A stretch of 64,000 bases of DNA from Ignavibacteriota bacterium (GCA_013285425.1 CP053447.1:3354001-3418000); one strand, 5' to 3'; positions 53,267 to 63,747 are shown, numbered from the stretch's first letter. The notes: generated from the sequence alone by a model not told the origin. Made by a program: numbers and translations.

Positions 53267-55411
53267 ATGAAAAGAATTGTTTGTCTGGATCGAATTTATA
53301 TTTTGCTTGTAGTTGGATTACTAACACTTCTTGCATCTTCTAGATCACTTGCGCAAACAACCTGGCAGTGGCAAAATCCATTACCTCAGGGTAACGACCT
53401 GAATGATATTCATGTATTTAGCTCGGATAGCGCTATCGCTGTTGGTTGGACCGGAACGATATTGAAAACGACGGATGGAGGATCCTCGTGGGATATTATT
53501 CAAAGTGGCACAAAAGCAATTTTACGATCTCTGTGTTTTATCGACAATAATTCAGGGTGGATTGTTGGTGATAGTGGAATAGTTTTAAAAACTACAGATA
53601 ACGGAGATAATTGGACTAGATATTCGGTTGGATCTTTTATATACAGTCTTTGGTCTGTTCATTTTATCGACAACAATAACGGTTGGGCAGTTAGCGGAAC
53701 CGGAAAAATATTTAAAACAACAAATGGTGGAATTAATTGGGCTATGAGTTCTTTTGGTTCTAATCAGTTCAGAGACGTGTTTTTTTCTGATTCATGTAAC
53801 GGTTGGATTTGCGGTCACTTTGGTTCAATTCTTAAAACAACAAATGGTGGTGCAAATTGGACTCCTTATAGCGTCAGCGCAATACATGATTTTTATAGTT
53901 TATTTTTCATTGATAGTTTGAAAGGCTGGGCTTGCGGAACAGGAGCCATCATCACAACAACAAATGGAGGATTGAATTGGTCAATTCAAACATCATATGT
54001 CCCTGGCAATTCAATTTTTTTCCTTTCTGATAGCATTGGTTTTGTTGTTGATCTTTTACGAGGTTATGCTGTTACAATCAATGGAGGCATAACTTGGAAT
54101 CACGAACCAGGAAATGCAAGATACCCCCATCTATTTAGCGTATATGCATCCGATGTAAATTCTATATGGGTTGTTGGGCAGTACGGAAATATTCTTAAAT
54201 CTACAACAGTATTCTTGAATTTTCAGGAGGTCTCTTCCGGTACGCTCAGAGAAATATTTTCAATTTTCTTTAACGATCCTCTCATAGGATGGGCTGTTGG
54301 AGGAACTCAAAATCCACCAGTAACAAATGATGGCAGTACTATTTTAAAAACAACAGACGGAGGCGCAAACTGGCAGTTGATTCCCTTCAACCTGACTAAT
54401 GCTGCTTTATATCCTCTTTTTTTCGTGAATGAAAACATTGGTTGGAGCGCGAGTTTAGATGGAGTAATTCTTAAGACCGTAGATGGAGGATATAATTGGA
54501 ATCCACAAACAATTGTTACAGACACAGCAATTATAGGTATGCATTTTATCGATGAAAACATTGGCTGGGCTATCGGCGACCGGGGAAAAATCCTTAAAAC
54601 GACAAACGGTGGAAGTAACTGGTTTGCACAAATAAGCGGTAAGGTTTCAATGCTATGGGGAATTGATTTTGTTGATGATCAAACCGGCTGGATTACAGGT
54701 GCACAGGGGGTAATACTGAAAACAACAAATGGTGGAAATACCTGGGAAACTCAAACTACCAGTTTCCCATCTATGTGGTTTGCAGACGTTTGTTTTCTTG
54801 ATGCAAACACAGGCTGGATTGCAGGAGGGAGTGGAAGATTGCTTAAAACAACAAACGGCGGATCCACCTGGATAGACCAACAGATTTCAACAATTCTTCA
54901 ATATCACTCCATAAAGTTTATTAATCCCAGTCTTGGTTGGGCTGTGGGATCCGGAGGAACAATTCATCGAACAACAAACGGCGGATCTACTTGGGTTGCA
55001 CAAGAGAGGAAGACTCACTATACTCTGAATTCTGTATTCTTTATAGATGAACAAAATGGTTGGGTAGCGGGAGACGGAGGTAATATTCTTTGCACAAATA
55101 ATGGTAACGCAACAAACGTATCGTTGTCTTACAGTCAAATTCCAGAAGATTTTGCTTTATATCAAAACTATCCAAATCCGTTTAATCCAAGTACAAAAAT
55201 CAGTTGGCAGTCGCCAGTCGGCAGTCATCAAACAATTAAAGTATTTGATGTATTAGGAAGAGAATTAGAAACAATAGTTGATGGTTATTATAATGCAGGC
55301 TCACATTCTACATTGTACATTGTAAATTCTTCATTGACATCTGGAGTTTATTTCTATCAATTAAAAGCCGGAGATTATTTTCAAACTAAGAAGATGATTT
55401 ATTTAAAATAA
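53267..55411 (+). CDS. Secreted YCF48/BNR-like repeat protein with T9SS sorting domain
   Basis: 714 residues from the ATG at 53267 (a frame open further upstream starts with GTG at 53225, but the ATG has GGAGATAAG upstream and begins a signal peptide, MKRIVCLDRIYILLVVGLLT). The body is about 13 blades of the form GWxVGxxGxIxKTTNGGxxW, the YCF48/photosystem II assembly-factor-like or BNR-type propeller. The C-terminal type IX sorting domain has YQNYPNPFNPSTKISW. Unusual heptamer repeats are coded inside that domain (see findings). Confidence 0.85.
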   Translation: MKRIVCLDRIYILLVVGLLTLLASSRSLAQTTWQWQNPLPQGNDLNDIHVFSSDSAIAVGWTGTILKTTDGGSSWDIIQSGTKAILRSLCFIDNNSGWIVGDSGIVLKTTDNGDNWTRYSVGSFIYSLWSVHFIDNNNGWAVSGTGKIFKTTNGGINWAMSSFGSNQFRDVFFSDSCNGWICGHFGSILKTTNGGANWTPYSVSAIHDFYSLFFIDSLKGWACGTGAIITTTNGGLNWSIQTSYVPGNSIFFLSDSIGFVVDLLRGYAVTINGGITWNHEPGNARYPHLFSVYASDVNSIWVVGQYGNILKSTTVFLNFQEVSSGTLREIFSIFFNDPLIGWAVGGTQNPPVTNDGSTILKTTDGGANWQLIPFNLTNAALYPLFFVNENIGWSASLDGVILKTVDGGYNWNPQTIVTDTAIIGMHFIDENIGWAIGDRGKILKTTNGGSNWFAQISGKVSMLWGIDFVDDQTGWITGAQGVILKTTNGGNTWETQTTSFPSMWFADVCFLDANTGWIAGGSGRLLKTTNGGSTWIDQQISTILQYHSIKFINPSLGWAVGSGGTIHRTTNGGSTWVAQERKTHYTLNSVFFIDEQNGWVAGDGGNILCTNNGNATNVSLSYSQIPEDFALYQNYPNPFNPSTKISWQSPVGSHQTIKVFDVLGRELETIVDGYYNAGSHSTLYIVNSSLTSGVYFYQLKAGDYFQTKKMIYLK
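55206..55226 (+). repeat. Heptamer tandem repeat inside the T9SS domain, site 1
   Basis: Three contiguous 7-base units, GGCAGTC, GCCAGTC and GGCAGTC, coding WQSPVGS in frame. The equivalent stretch of the gene at 51783 (AGCTGGCAATCTCCAGTTTG near 52961) encodes the same peptide WQSPV but lacks the clean repeat. Confidence 0.8.
55304..55338 (+). repeat. Heptamer tandem repeat inside the T9SS domain, site 2
   Basis: Five 7-base units, CATTCTA, CATTGTA, CATTGTA, AATTCTT and CATTGAC, coding SHSTLYIVNSSLT. It follows site 1 by about 80 bases in the same sorting domain. The period is a heptamer here too. Confidence 0.65.
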
Positions 55412-55412
55412 T

Positions 55413-55955
55413 CTAATCTTCCTTTATAAAATAAAGAAGATCGTCTTCAACCCTATAATACATTGGTGCAATCTGAATTTTGGGATATCGTTTTCTCAAT
55501 CTGGCAGCTTCACTAAGTATAAAATCAATTTCATTGTTGATCTCAAACATTGGCGCATAGTTGTTAAAATGTTCTTCAGCTTGTTCAATACTCCAGCCGC
55601 CATTTTCAGCAAGTTTTTTTACAAATTGATCCTTTTTAGAAACAAGATTTACCATACTGCAATTACTATGACCAATAAGTGCGATGTGCTTAACTCCGCC
55701 GACAGAAATGGCAAATGAAACTTTAAATTCACTGTATCTTAAATTAGCGCCTCCTGTGCGGATTCTGTACGTAAATTTTTCCGGTAGGTTGAGATTATTT
55801 CTATGATCCATACACATACCGATAAGTAGTTGTGCATCTGTGTAATTTTCAAACCCGCGGTTTAAATTATGATATTCTAAAAGTAATCCAATAGGAGTGT
55901 TTTGATAAACAGCAGGAATATCAGAGACTTTATTTATTTGAATTAATCTATCCAT
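55413..55955 (-). CDS. Beta-carbonic anhydrase-like protein
   Basis: 180 residues. The three zinc ligand positions C48 (IGMCMDHR), H96 and C99 (LIGHSNC), with D50 and R52, match the beta-carbonic anhydrase pattern C-x-D-x-R ... H-x-x-C. The rest is shorter than the standard 200-220 residues. It interconverts CO2 and bicarbonate if active. It lies 18 bases downstream of the response regulator on the same strand, so it may be in that operon. Confidence 0.82.
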   Translation of the reverse strand: MDRLIQINKVSDIPAVYQNTPIGLLLEYHNLNRGFENYTDAQLLIGMCMDHRNNLNLPEKFTYRIRTGGANLRYSEFKVSFAISVGGVKHIALIGHSNCSMVNLVSKKDQFVKKLAENGGWSIEQAEEHFNNYAPMFEINNEIDFILSEAARLRKRYPKIQIAPMYYRVEDDLLYFIKED

Positions 55956-55973
55956 ACTTTTCTCTAATTTAAA

Positions 55974-56672
55974 TTAAATTTGATCCTGAAACATATATCC
56001 GGCGCTTCTTACACTTAAAATAAATTTCGGATCAGCCGGATCGTTCTCAAAATATTTTCTTAAACGTACCATAAAATTATCAATAGTTCTTGTTTCAACA
56101 TCGGGTGCGGTGTTCCAGACATTTTCCAAAAGCTCTTTCCGGGTAACGATCTTATTTTTATTTAATATAAGATATTTCATTATCATCGCTTCATACGAGG
56201 TAAGCTGGAATTCTGTTTTGCCTTTTCTGCATTTAAAATTTTCAAAATTTATTTCGTTACCGCCAAACTTATAAATCGGCTCGTGTTTTACAACAGAGCT
56301 ATACCAGCTTTTTCGTTTTAGCATCCCCTTTATGCGAAGCAGCAATTCCTTAAGATGAAAAGGTTTTGTAATATAATCATCAGCGCCAATTTCCAATCCC
56401 TTTACTTTATCATCAACACCGGTACGTGCAGTAAGCATTAAAATCGGCATTTGCGGATTTTCCTTTCTAATGAATCCGGCAACTTCAAAACCATTTAAGT
56501 ATGGAAGCATTATATCAAGAAGTATGAGATCATAATTATTTTCAGCAAAAAATTTTATTGCCTCTTTACCATCCTTTGCCCAATCTACTTTGTATCCTTC
56601 TTCCTTAAGGTTATATTCAAGTCCCATTGCGAGGTTTTCTTCGTCTTCAACCAATAATATTTTTGCGCTCAT
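55974..56672 (-). CDS. OmpR-family response regulator
   Basis: 232 residues. Receiver domain with D53 as phosphoacceptor (LILLDIMLPYLNG) and the conserved Thr/Lys (LTARTG, YITKPF), then an OmpR winged-helix DNA-binding domain with VWNTAPDVETRTIDNFMVRL. It pairs with the kinase encoded just upstream, whose stop overlaps its start by four bases (ATGA). Confidence 0.94.
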   Translation of the reverse strand: MSAKILLVEDEENLAMGLEYNLKEEGYKVDWAKDGKEAIKFFAENNYDLILLDIMLPYLNGFEVAGFIRKENPQMPILMLTARTGVDDKVKGLEIGADDYITKPFHLKELLLRIKGMLKRKSWYSSVVKHEPIYKFGGNEINFENFKCRKGKTEFQLTSYEAMIMKYLILNKNKIVTRKELLENVWNTAPDVETRTIDNFMVRLRKYFENDPADPKFILSVRSAGYMFQDQI

Positions 56673-57718
56673 TGTAGTTTCCCTTTTTCCCTTTCAATCT
56701 CAGTTACCTTGCTTTTTCGAACTGGTAAAACAATGTTAATAGTTGTTCCTTTTGCTTTCCCCTCACTATGCGCGGTTATTTTTCCTTTATGATTTTTTAT
56801 AATTTCCTTAACCCAGTAAAGTCCGAGACCTGTTCCTTTTACATTAGGAATATCCTTATCATAAATTCTGTAGAACTTTTGAAAGATTTTCTTTTGTTCA
56901 TTTGATGGCAGACCGATTCCGTTATCCTTAAAGGTTATCTCAAGTTTTTTCTGATTACAAATTATTTTTACCTCTAACTTTAAGCTGCCGGTTGAATACT
57001 TAATCGCATTATCAATCAGATTATCAAAAACTATTTTAAAAGAGCCGGCGTCAACTTCAATTTCGCAGCTGCCGGTCGTTTCAAGTTTAAGATCATTCCG
57101 GTTTAATCTGAACTGTGCTGCTGAATCTTCGATGAGTTTTGGCAGAAACTCGTTTGCCTGATGTAAGGCAAATGAACTTCTCTTTTTTTTGCTTTCAATT
57201 TTAGAAATCTCAAGGATTGAGTTAATAAGATTTTGCAGTCGTGCTGTATCTTTCATCATCAGCTCATAAAACTCTTTTCTCTTTTCTTGGGGAACATCTC
57301 TGGAAACTAATGTTTCAAGATAGAGTTGAATTGATGATAACGGCGACTTTAATTCGTGTGTTACGTTATCGATAAAGTTATCATACAAACGTCTTAACCT
57401 TATCTGAACATTAAGGTGACGAAAAATTAAAACAAGACTGAACGATAATCCCACAAGCAGCACTATTCCGCCTACAAAAGGAAAAACGCTTGGGGTATCG
57501 ATATTTATTTGTGGTGAAACAGTTTCACCAACCTGTTCAAAAATCAGATAGTTTGAAACATACCAGTAAATCCACAAGCCAAGAAGTGCAAGCCAAACAA
57601 GCTGTGCTAAAACAAATATTACAAGATTGTTAACAAAGTAATGTTTTCTGCGAATCATAAAAGATATTCTAAATTCCTTAACGCAATAATCAAATATCAT
57701 TTTTATTCGGATGAACAT
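56669..57718 (-). CDS. Sensor histidine kinase
   Basis: 349 residues from the ATG at 57718 (a TTG one codon earlier is possible). Two hydrophobic segments (about 31-58 and 81-100) with a periplasmic loop of only about 25 residues. His121 is the phosphorylation site (DNVTHELKSPLSS). The ATPase domain has NAIKYS, DNGIGLP and GTGLGLYWVKEI. A HAMP domain is not evident. It probably senses a membrane or cytoplasmic state through a short loop. Confidence 0.92.
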   Translation of the reverse strand: MFIRIKMIFDYCVKEFRISFMIRRKHYFVNNLVIFVLAQLVWLALLGLWIYWYVSNYLIFEQVGETVSPQINIDTPSVFPFVGGIVLLVGLSFSLVLIFRHLNVQIRLRRLYDNFIDNVTHELKSPLSSIQLYLETLVSRDVPQEKRKEFYELMMKDTARLQNLINSILEISKIESKKKRSSFALHQANEFLPKLIEDSAAQFRLNRNDLKLETTGSCEIEVDAGSFKIVFDNLIDNAIKYSTGSLKLEVKIICNQKKLEITFKDNGIGLPSNEQKKIFQKFYRIYDKDIPNVKGTGLGLYWVKEIIKNHKGKITAHSEGKAKGTTINIVLPVRKSKVTEIEREKGKLQ

Positions 57719-57809
57719 CAAATATTAACAAAAGGGTTTTACAATTCTTTTACAAATATGTATCGGTTTTTTCTGCAGTTTTGATATATAATTTTTACGG
57801 AGAATTGTG

Positions 57810-59288
57810 ATGAAAGTGCTGCTTGTTTACCCTGAAACTCCTTCAACATTCTGGAGCTTTAAGGAAGCATTAAAGTTTGTATCAAAAAAATCTGCTGAAC
57901 CACCGCTTGGTTTAATAACAATTGCTTCAATGCTTCCTGAAGAATGGGATAAAAAATTGATCGATCTTAATGTTTCAAAACTTACGGATAAAAATATTTC
58001 GTGGGCAGATTATGTTTTTATCAGCGCAATGAATGTTCATCTGAAATCGTTCAGAGATATTGTCAGAAGATGTAATAAGCTGGGAGTAAAAGTTGCTGCC
58101 GGTGGTCCGCTCTGCACAACGCAGTATAACGAGCTTCTTGGTGTTGATCATTTTATTCTTAACGAAGCTGAAATTACACTGCCGTTATTCTTAGCGGATT
58201 TGAAAAACGGAAGTCCGAAACACATTTACCAAACTGATGAATTCCCTGATATTTCGTTAGCACCGGTTCCAATGTGGGAGTTGCTTGATATGAAAAAATA
58301 TGCATCAATGAGTTTGCAGTATTCCCGCGGCTGTCCGTATGACTGTGAATTTTGCAGCATAACTATGCTAAATGGAAGAAGACCCCGGGCTAAATCCACT
58401 GATCAATTTATTACCGAACTGAATCGTTTATACGAGTTAGGCTGGCGAGGCGGAGTTTCTGTTGTTGATGATAATTTTATCGGGAACAAAAGAAAACTTA
58501 AAGAAGATACTTTGCCGGCTTTAATCAAGTGGTCAAAAGAAAAAAAATATCCCTTCTTTTTTATAACTGAAGTTTCAATAAATCTTGCTGACGACGAACA
58601 GCTAATGAAGTTGATGGTAGAGGCTGGATTTAACAGCATCTTCGTTGGAATTGAAACACCAAATAACGAAAGCCTGAACGAGTGCGGTAAGAAACAAAAC
58701 CTTAAGCGCGATCTTATACAATCGGTTAATCGCTTACAAAAAAACGGAATGCTTGTATCAGGCGGCTTTATAGTTGGTTTTGATAACGATACTGAAAATA
58801 TTTTTGATGATCAGATTGATTTTATACAAAGGAGCGGAATACCAAATGCAATGGTTGGATTGCTGAACGCACCAACAGGAACCAAACTTTACAACAGAAT
58901 GAGAGATGAGGGAAGATTACTCGATATGTTTAGCGGCAACAATATGGATGCAAGTATAAATTTTATTCCTAAGATGAATTATAAAAATCTTATTCAGGGT
59001 TACAGTAGATTGTTGAACACAATTTATTCTCAGGAGGAATATTATAATCGCTTAAAAATATTTTTAAAAGAATATAATGTACCAGAATGGACTCCGAAGA
59101 TTATAAATCTCGAACAGCTAAAAGCTTTCGTAAGATTGTTATGGCTTCTTGGAATTATTGAGAAAGGGAAAAAATATTTCTGGAAACTTTTCTTTATCAG
59201 CTTGTGGAAGTATCCGCGTAAGTTTCCAACAGCAATGACACTTGCAGTTTACGGGTTCCATTTCAGAAGAGTTATTAGAACAGTTTAA
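57810..59288 (+). CDS. B12-binding radical SAM protein
   Basis: 492 residues from the ATG at 57810 (ACGGAG seven bases upstream; the GTG just before it is not the start). The N-terminal cobalamin-binding Rossmann-like domain starts KVLLVYPETPSTFW; the radical SAM motif CPYDCEFC has C175, C179 and C182. The C terminus matches DUF4070 (EYYNRLKIFLKEYN). Members include hopanoid-modifying and other methylases. A methyl or ring reaction on a lipid or secondary metabolite is possible. The substrate is unknown. Confidence 0.88.
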   Translation: MKVLLVYPETPSTFWSFKEALKFVSKKSAEPPLGLITIASMLPEEWDKKLIDLNVSKLTDKNISWADYVFISAMNVHLKSFRDIVRRCNKLGVKVAAGGPLCTTQYNELLGVDHFILNEAEITLPLFLADLKNGSPKHIYQTDEFPDISLAPVPMWELLDMKKYASMSLQYSRGCPYDCEFCSITMLNGRRPRAKSTDQFITELNRLYELGWRGGVSVVDDNFIGNKRKLKEDTLPALIKWSKEKKYPFFFITEVSINLADDEQLMKLMVEAGFNSIFVGIETPNNESLNECGKKQNLKRDLIQSVNRLQKNGMLVSGGFIVGFDNDTENIFDDQIDFIQRSGIPNAMVGLLNAPTGTKLYNRMRDEGRLLDMFSGNNMDASINFIPKMNYKNLIQGYSRLLNTIYSQEEYYNRLKIFLKEYNVPEWTPKIINLEQLKAFVRLLWLLGIIEKGKKYFWKLFFISLWKYPRKFPTAMTLAVYGFHFRRVIRTV

Positions 59289-59309
59289 TAATGCAAATAG
59301 CAAGCTGAT

Positions 59310-59373
59310 GACACAGATCGAAATGATTCGCACTAATCTGTGTTAATCTGTTTAATCCGTGTCATCCGCGTTC
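59310..59373. repeat. Intergenic repeat, GCGTTCTATT type, copy 2
   Basis: ACACAGAT...ATCTGTGT (59312-59335) is an inverted repeat; the end, ATCCGTGTCATCCGCGTTCTATT, matches the one at 38350-38374. It fills the short space between two convergent genes (57810-59288 and the DPP-IV gene). Confidence 0.7.
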
Positions 59374-59382
59374 TATTTCTTT

Positions 59383-61585
59383 TCACTCATTCACAAAATC
59401 TTTTCCAAGAAAATTCTTGTACCAGAACCTTACATATTCTGTTTGTGCGTGAACCCATTTAGGGAATCTGACTCCGTGTCTCTCATTTGGATAGAGCATT
59501 AGCTCAAAATGTTTATTCATATTTGTAAGCTTATCAACAAGCTGAATAGTATTCTGCATATGGACATTATCATCAAGCGTACCGTGACTAATCCTTAACA
59601 AGCCCTTATATTTATTTGCATAAGTTAATGCCGAACCATTTTTATATCCTTCGGGGTTTTCTTCCGGAGTATCCATATATCTTTCTGTATAGACATTATC
59701 ATAAAGACGCCAATCAGTAACCGAGTATTCAGCGACTCCGTGTGTAAAGTAATCTGCTCCTGCGGTTAAAGCCATACAAGTAACATATCCGCCGTAGCTT
59801 CCTCCAGTAATACCAATTTTAGTTGAATCAACAAACGGTTTAGTTCTTAGCCATTTAACTGCTTCTGAGTAGTCATTAATTTCCCATTTGCCAAGATTGC
59901 GATGAGCAAAATCCTTCCCTTTACCGCCAAAATATCCTGAACCCCGATGATCAACTTCAAAATAAATTATGTCGCTCTGAGAAAGAAAATATCTGTCAAG
60001 ATAACCGGAAAAAGAATTTCTGACTCCAACAAAACCGGGCGCACCATAAACTGCAAACAATACCGGATATTTTTTGTTTGGATTAAAATTTGGCGGAAGT
60101 ACCCACATTGCGGGTAAATTAATTCCATCATCGGTTTGTATGTAGAACAGTTCGGCTTTTCCAAGCTTGTATTCGTCAAATTCTTTTGCTTTGCTGTTAC
60201 CAAGATTTCTAATAAGTTCTCCGTTATTATCGTAAATATCCAGTTTGCCGGGAGTATTTATATCAGAATGAGAGTCGTAAAAATATTTTCCATTTGGCGA
60301 TACTGAAGTTTTGTGTGTTCCTGAAATCTTTGTGAGTGCAGTAATTTTTCCGCCATCAAATCCAACAACATAAAGCTGGTTATCCACCATATTATCCTTG
60401 TTTCCGTCAAAGTAAACCCGCGAGTTTTCTTCATCGACTAATATGATATTTCCGACATTCCACTCACCTTTAGTCAATTGCTTTTTCAACTTTCCATTCA
60501 TATCAAAAAGATAAATATGATCATTTCCGTCAGCTTGAGATCGTAAGATAAAACCGCTTTTATTTTTTAAAAAATGTATGTCTTCAAAAAAAATCAACCC
60601 AGGTTTTAGATTTTTCTTCGTACACCAATCTGTTTTTCCCGGTTGAAGGATTAGCAGATAAAATCTGCAGATCATCCTGTCCGCGGTTTAACACCTGATA
60701 AAACAATTCCTTGCTGTCGGGTGTCCAGAAAGGCCATGCCGTGTATTGATCAGCAGCTTCGTCTTCTTCTATCCAAACAACTTTATTTGTGCTTATGTGT
60801 GCGATTCCCATTTTAACAAGCGGATTCGGATCTCCCGGTTTCGGATAATGTTCCCATTCAAGTTCACCATGTACACCATCAGCTTTATAAAGCGGAAATT
60901 CAGGAACGGGTGAATCATCAAATCTTAAAAAGGCAATCATCTCACTGTTTGGCGACCACCAGAATGCGCGATAGTTTAATGAACGCCCGATTATTTCTTC
61001 CATATAAACCCAGGAAGCATATCCGCTATAAACAACATCGCTGGCATCGTTAGTTAATCGTGTCTCTACACCTGTTTCAACATTAACAACATAAAGGTCT
61101 TTATTTTTTGTATAGGCAGCTTTCTTTCCATCTGGAGAAAGCACCGGATTAACCTCTTCGTCTTTATCGTTTGTTAATTGTGTCAATTTATTTTGCGGGA
61201 CGGAATAGAAAAACAAATCATTGCTGCTGTAAAAAAGTAAACCATTGTAATCTTTTGTTATGGCGATATTTTCATCTGCAGAAAATTCTGCTTCATCAAG
61301 ATTTGAATTGATAGCATTGAAATCCAATACTATAGTTTCAACTCCGGTTTTAGCATTAGCTTTTATAATTGCATTTGTTGAAGCGTCCTGCTTTTGAAAA
61401 AGATAATGCTCACCATCAAACCAGCCCTGTAAACGCGGTAGCTGCTTTAATATCCGCGGCTCGCCGAACATATACACCTGATTAAAAGAGAGTTGTTTCT
61501 CCTGTGCTTTTGTAATCTGTCTGACCGGAATTACTAAAACAACAATAAACAGAATTATTAAGAAATATTTAAATGTCCGATACAT
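59383..61585 (-). pseudogene. Dipeptidyl peptidase IV-like S9 peptidase, single frameshift
   Basis: The first frame from ATG 61585 holds the signal anchor (FLIILFIVVLVIPV) and the DPP-IV N-terminal propeller (ANPSTGKNRLVYEEKSKTWV, up to the stop near 60584). The second frame continues with FEDIHFLKNKSGFILRSQAD and the S9 catalytic domain (GITGGSYGGYVTCMALTAG, with Ser in GGSYGG, and the C-terminal HGTLDDNVHMQN and His in YPNERHGVR). The join is at an A8 run at 60586-60593 (T8 on the coding strand): removing one T gives VDFFEDIHF. So the protein would be about 734 residues and intact in all motifs. An assembly error is the most likely cause. Confidence 0.88.
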
Positions 61586-61770
61586 TAGCTACTCCTGATG
61601 CTATTAAATAAAAAAATGAAATCTCTGCAATAAAATTATCCGAAGCATAGGATAATGCAAACATTAATTATTCATTAAATTTTGCTGATTAAAAACAGCA
61701 ATAGATTATTAAACAACAAATTATTCTATTCAGCTTCATTTAACAAAAGCTATAAAAACATATTCAGTCA

Positions 61771-63747
61771 TTATGAATCATTTCCCTTTTGCTTACCAAA
61801 GAGATTGATTCCAAGAAATTTAAACGGAGGAGCCTGATACTCTTTGGATAAATATTCTTGTGGAATTGTAGTTTGATTACCATCCCGTACAGCACTATAG
61901 TTAGGGGACATAATTTCAACTCCTGCCTCATTAAATTTATCTTGTATTTTTGAATGAAGCTCAGAATAAATTCCACCCATAGAACCGGAAGCATGTGTAT
62001 ATGCATTAATCTCATATGCAACAGAGAAATCATCAAGTCCGGTTTGTTCAACAAAAGGTTTCGGCTCTTTTAATATAAGATTAGTTTCGCTGGCAGCGGA
62101 AATCAGCAGCTCATGTACTTTTCTCCATGGAACATCATATCCGATTGTTACAGTAGTATGTAATATCAGTCCTTTGTCTTCAGCAGATGAGCTAAAATTA
62201 ATAATATGGCTGCCAAGCACCATTGCATTTGGAATTGTTATATCAACATTTTTATTTGTTCTTATTCTCGTTACTAAAAGTGTTTTCTCCACAACCTCGC
62301 CCATTGCATCTGAAATCTTAACTTTTTCTCCTGTCTTGAAAGGTCGCATATAAGTTAGCAACACCCCTGCAACAATATTTGCAACGGCAGATGTGGAACC
62401 TAAAGAAAATAATATTCCCACAAAGATGGAGATGCCTTGAAAGAAAGGTGAATCTGAACCAGGGAGATAGGGGAATATTACTATTACCGCAAGTATTATA
62501 ATCAAAAACCGCACTATCTTAAATGTAGGCATTGCCCAATCACGCGGGAAGGAGGGAAACTCAATTCTTCCTGTATGAATTTCTGTAAATATGAATTTAA
62601 CTAACTTTATTATATACCTGAATACGAAGATGAGAACTATTATGAAAAACAAATTAGGTAAAAACTTTACAAATGAATTTAATACCGATATCAGGGGTGT
62701 TAGAATATATCCGAAAAGTTTATCAGCCCAGGTTGCAGTGAATTTAAACAGACTAAAAATGATTGTTATATAAAGATAGAGAAGTATAATCTGAATTGTG
62801 AACCTGAGCACCTTATTAACTAAAATTAAAAATTCAACTGTTCTGTCAGCAGACAATAATTCAATTGATTTAACTTTTACTGATAGTATTTTTGTTCCTT
62901 TCCAGCTTTCATATTTTTCGTTGAGCAAACTTAGAAGTGAGTTGACACTCTTAAACAATGTAAAGAAAAGTGCAGAGTAGAAGATCAGTAATGCAAAACT
63001 TTTAATGATCGGCTGAAGTTCCCATTGACGGGTATAGGGCCAGAGCAATAGTGTTTGTGTTATGAATAAGTAAATTGCAAATAATATTAAGACAAATCTT
63101 AGTCCGCGTAAAAGCAGGATAATAATTGTTACAATAGTTGATGATTGAATAATTGCTTTGTCTTTAAGTGTTACTGTCTTGATTTTCGATTCATCAAGCT
63201 GCTCAATCTTTTTATATAACCGGGGAAATATTTTTGTTGTAATCCAAAAGAAAACAATTAATAAAACTAAATAAACAAGTGTATAAACTCCGTTTTTAAT
63301 CATACTGTTCTGACTGTAAATCACTCTTCTTTCATTCAATTTTTCTATAAGAGTTTTCCTGTAACTCTCTGCAAGAAATATTTCAGTAGTATCAACAATT
63401 GCAGCATCATCCTTGGTTACAACAAATAAAACCTCATCGAAAAGCTGAAGCTGAATAAAATCGGTTTGCGGCACTATTTTTATCGAATCATAATCAATTG
63501 TGTCATTTGATGCAATGGTTTTGATTTTTAACGTAATTTCATCTGCCCGTTTTTCAGGACTGAAAACACCAAGACTGGTTTGAACATAAAAAAGAGTGTC
63601 GGTATCCAGTACTATTGGAAATTTATTTAAACTATCTTTTGATGATTGAGAAAATGCTGATCCTGAAAAAGTAAAGAAGACCAGAATGATTATAAAAGCA
63701 GAAAAAAGTTTTTTTGTGTTATTCATATTTTCTCCGAACGATATCAT
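61771..63747 (-). CDS. MscS-family mechanosensitive channel (with N-terminal extension)
   Basis: 658 residues. A signal-like start (NNTKKLFSAFIIILVFFTFSGSAFS) then a periplasmic part (about 35-130). Seven to nine hydrophobic segments (140-425) precede the MscS core, with pore-lining GILFSLGSTSAVANIVAGVLL and the beta domain KTGEKVKISDAMGEV. The C-terminal beta region ends with YEINAYTHASG. Large MscS proteins like MscK or YbdG resemble this. It releases solutes on hypo-osmotic shock. Start at 63747 is an ATG with TCGTTCGGAG upstream. Confidence 0.9.
   Translation of the reverse strand: MISFGENMNNTKKLFSAFIIILVFFTFSGSAFSQSSKDSLNKFPIVLDTDTLFYVQTSLGVFSPEKRADEITLKIKTIASNDTIDYDSIKIVPQTDFIQLQLFDEVLFVVTKDDAAIVDTTEIFLAESYRKTLIEKLNERRVIYSQNSMIKNGVYTLVYLVLLIVFFWITTKIFPRLYKKIEQLDESKIKTVTLKDKAIIQSSTIVTIIILLLRGLRFVLILFAIYLFITQTLLLWPYTRQWELQPIIKSFALLIFYSALFFTLFKSVNSLLSLLNEKYESWKGTKILSVKVKSIELLSADRTVEFLILVNKVLRFTIQIILLYLYITIIFSLFKFTATWADKLFGYILTPLISVLNSFVKFLPNLFFIIVLIFVFRYIIKLVKFIFTEIHTGRIEFPSFPRDWAMPTFKIVRFLIIILAVIVIFPYLPGSDSPFFQGISIFVGILFSLGSTSAVANIVAGVLLTYMRPFKTGEKVKISDAMGEVVEKTLLVTRIRTNKNVDITIPNAMVLGSHIINFSSSAEDKGLILHTTVTIGYDVPWRKVHELLISAASETNLILKEPKPFVEQTGLDDFSVAYEINAYTHASGSMGGIYSELHSKIQDKFNEAGVEIMSPNYSAVRDGNQTTIPQEYLSKEYQAPPFKFLGINLFGKQKGNDS

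Noticed and set aside
61764..62054. 96-codon minus-strand ORF overlapping mscS
   Set aside because: A different frame of the MscS C-terminal region with no coding character of its own.
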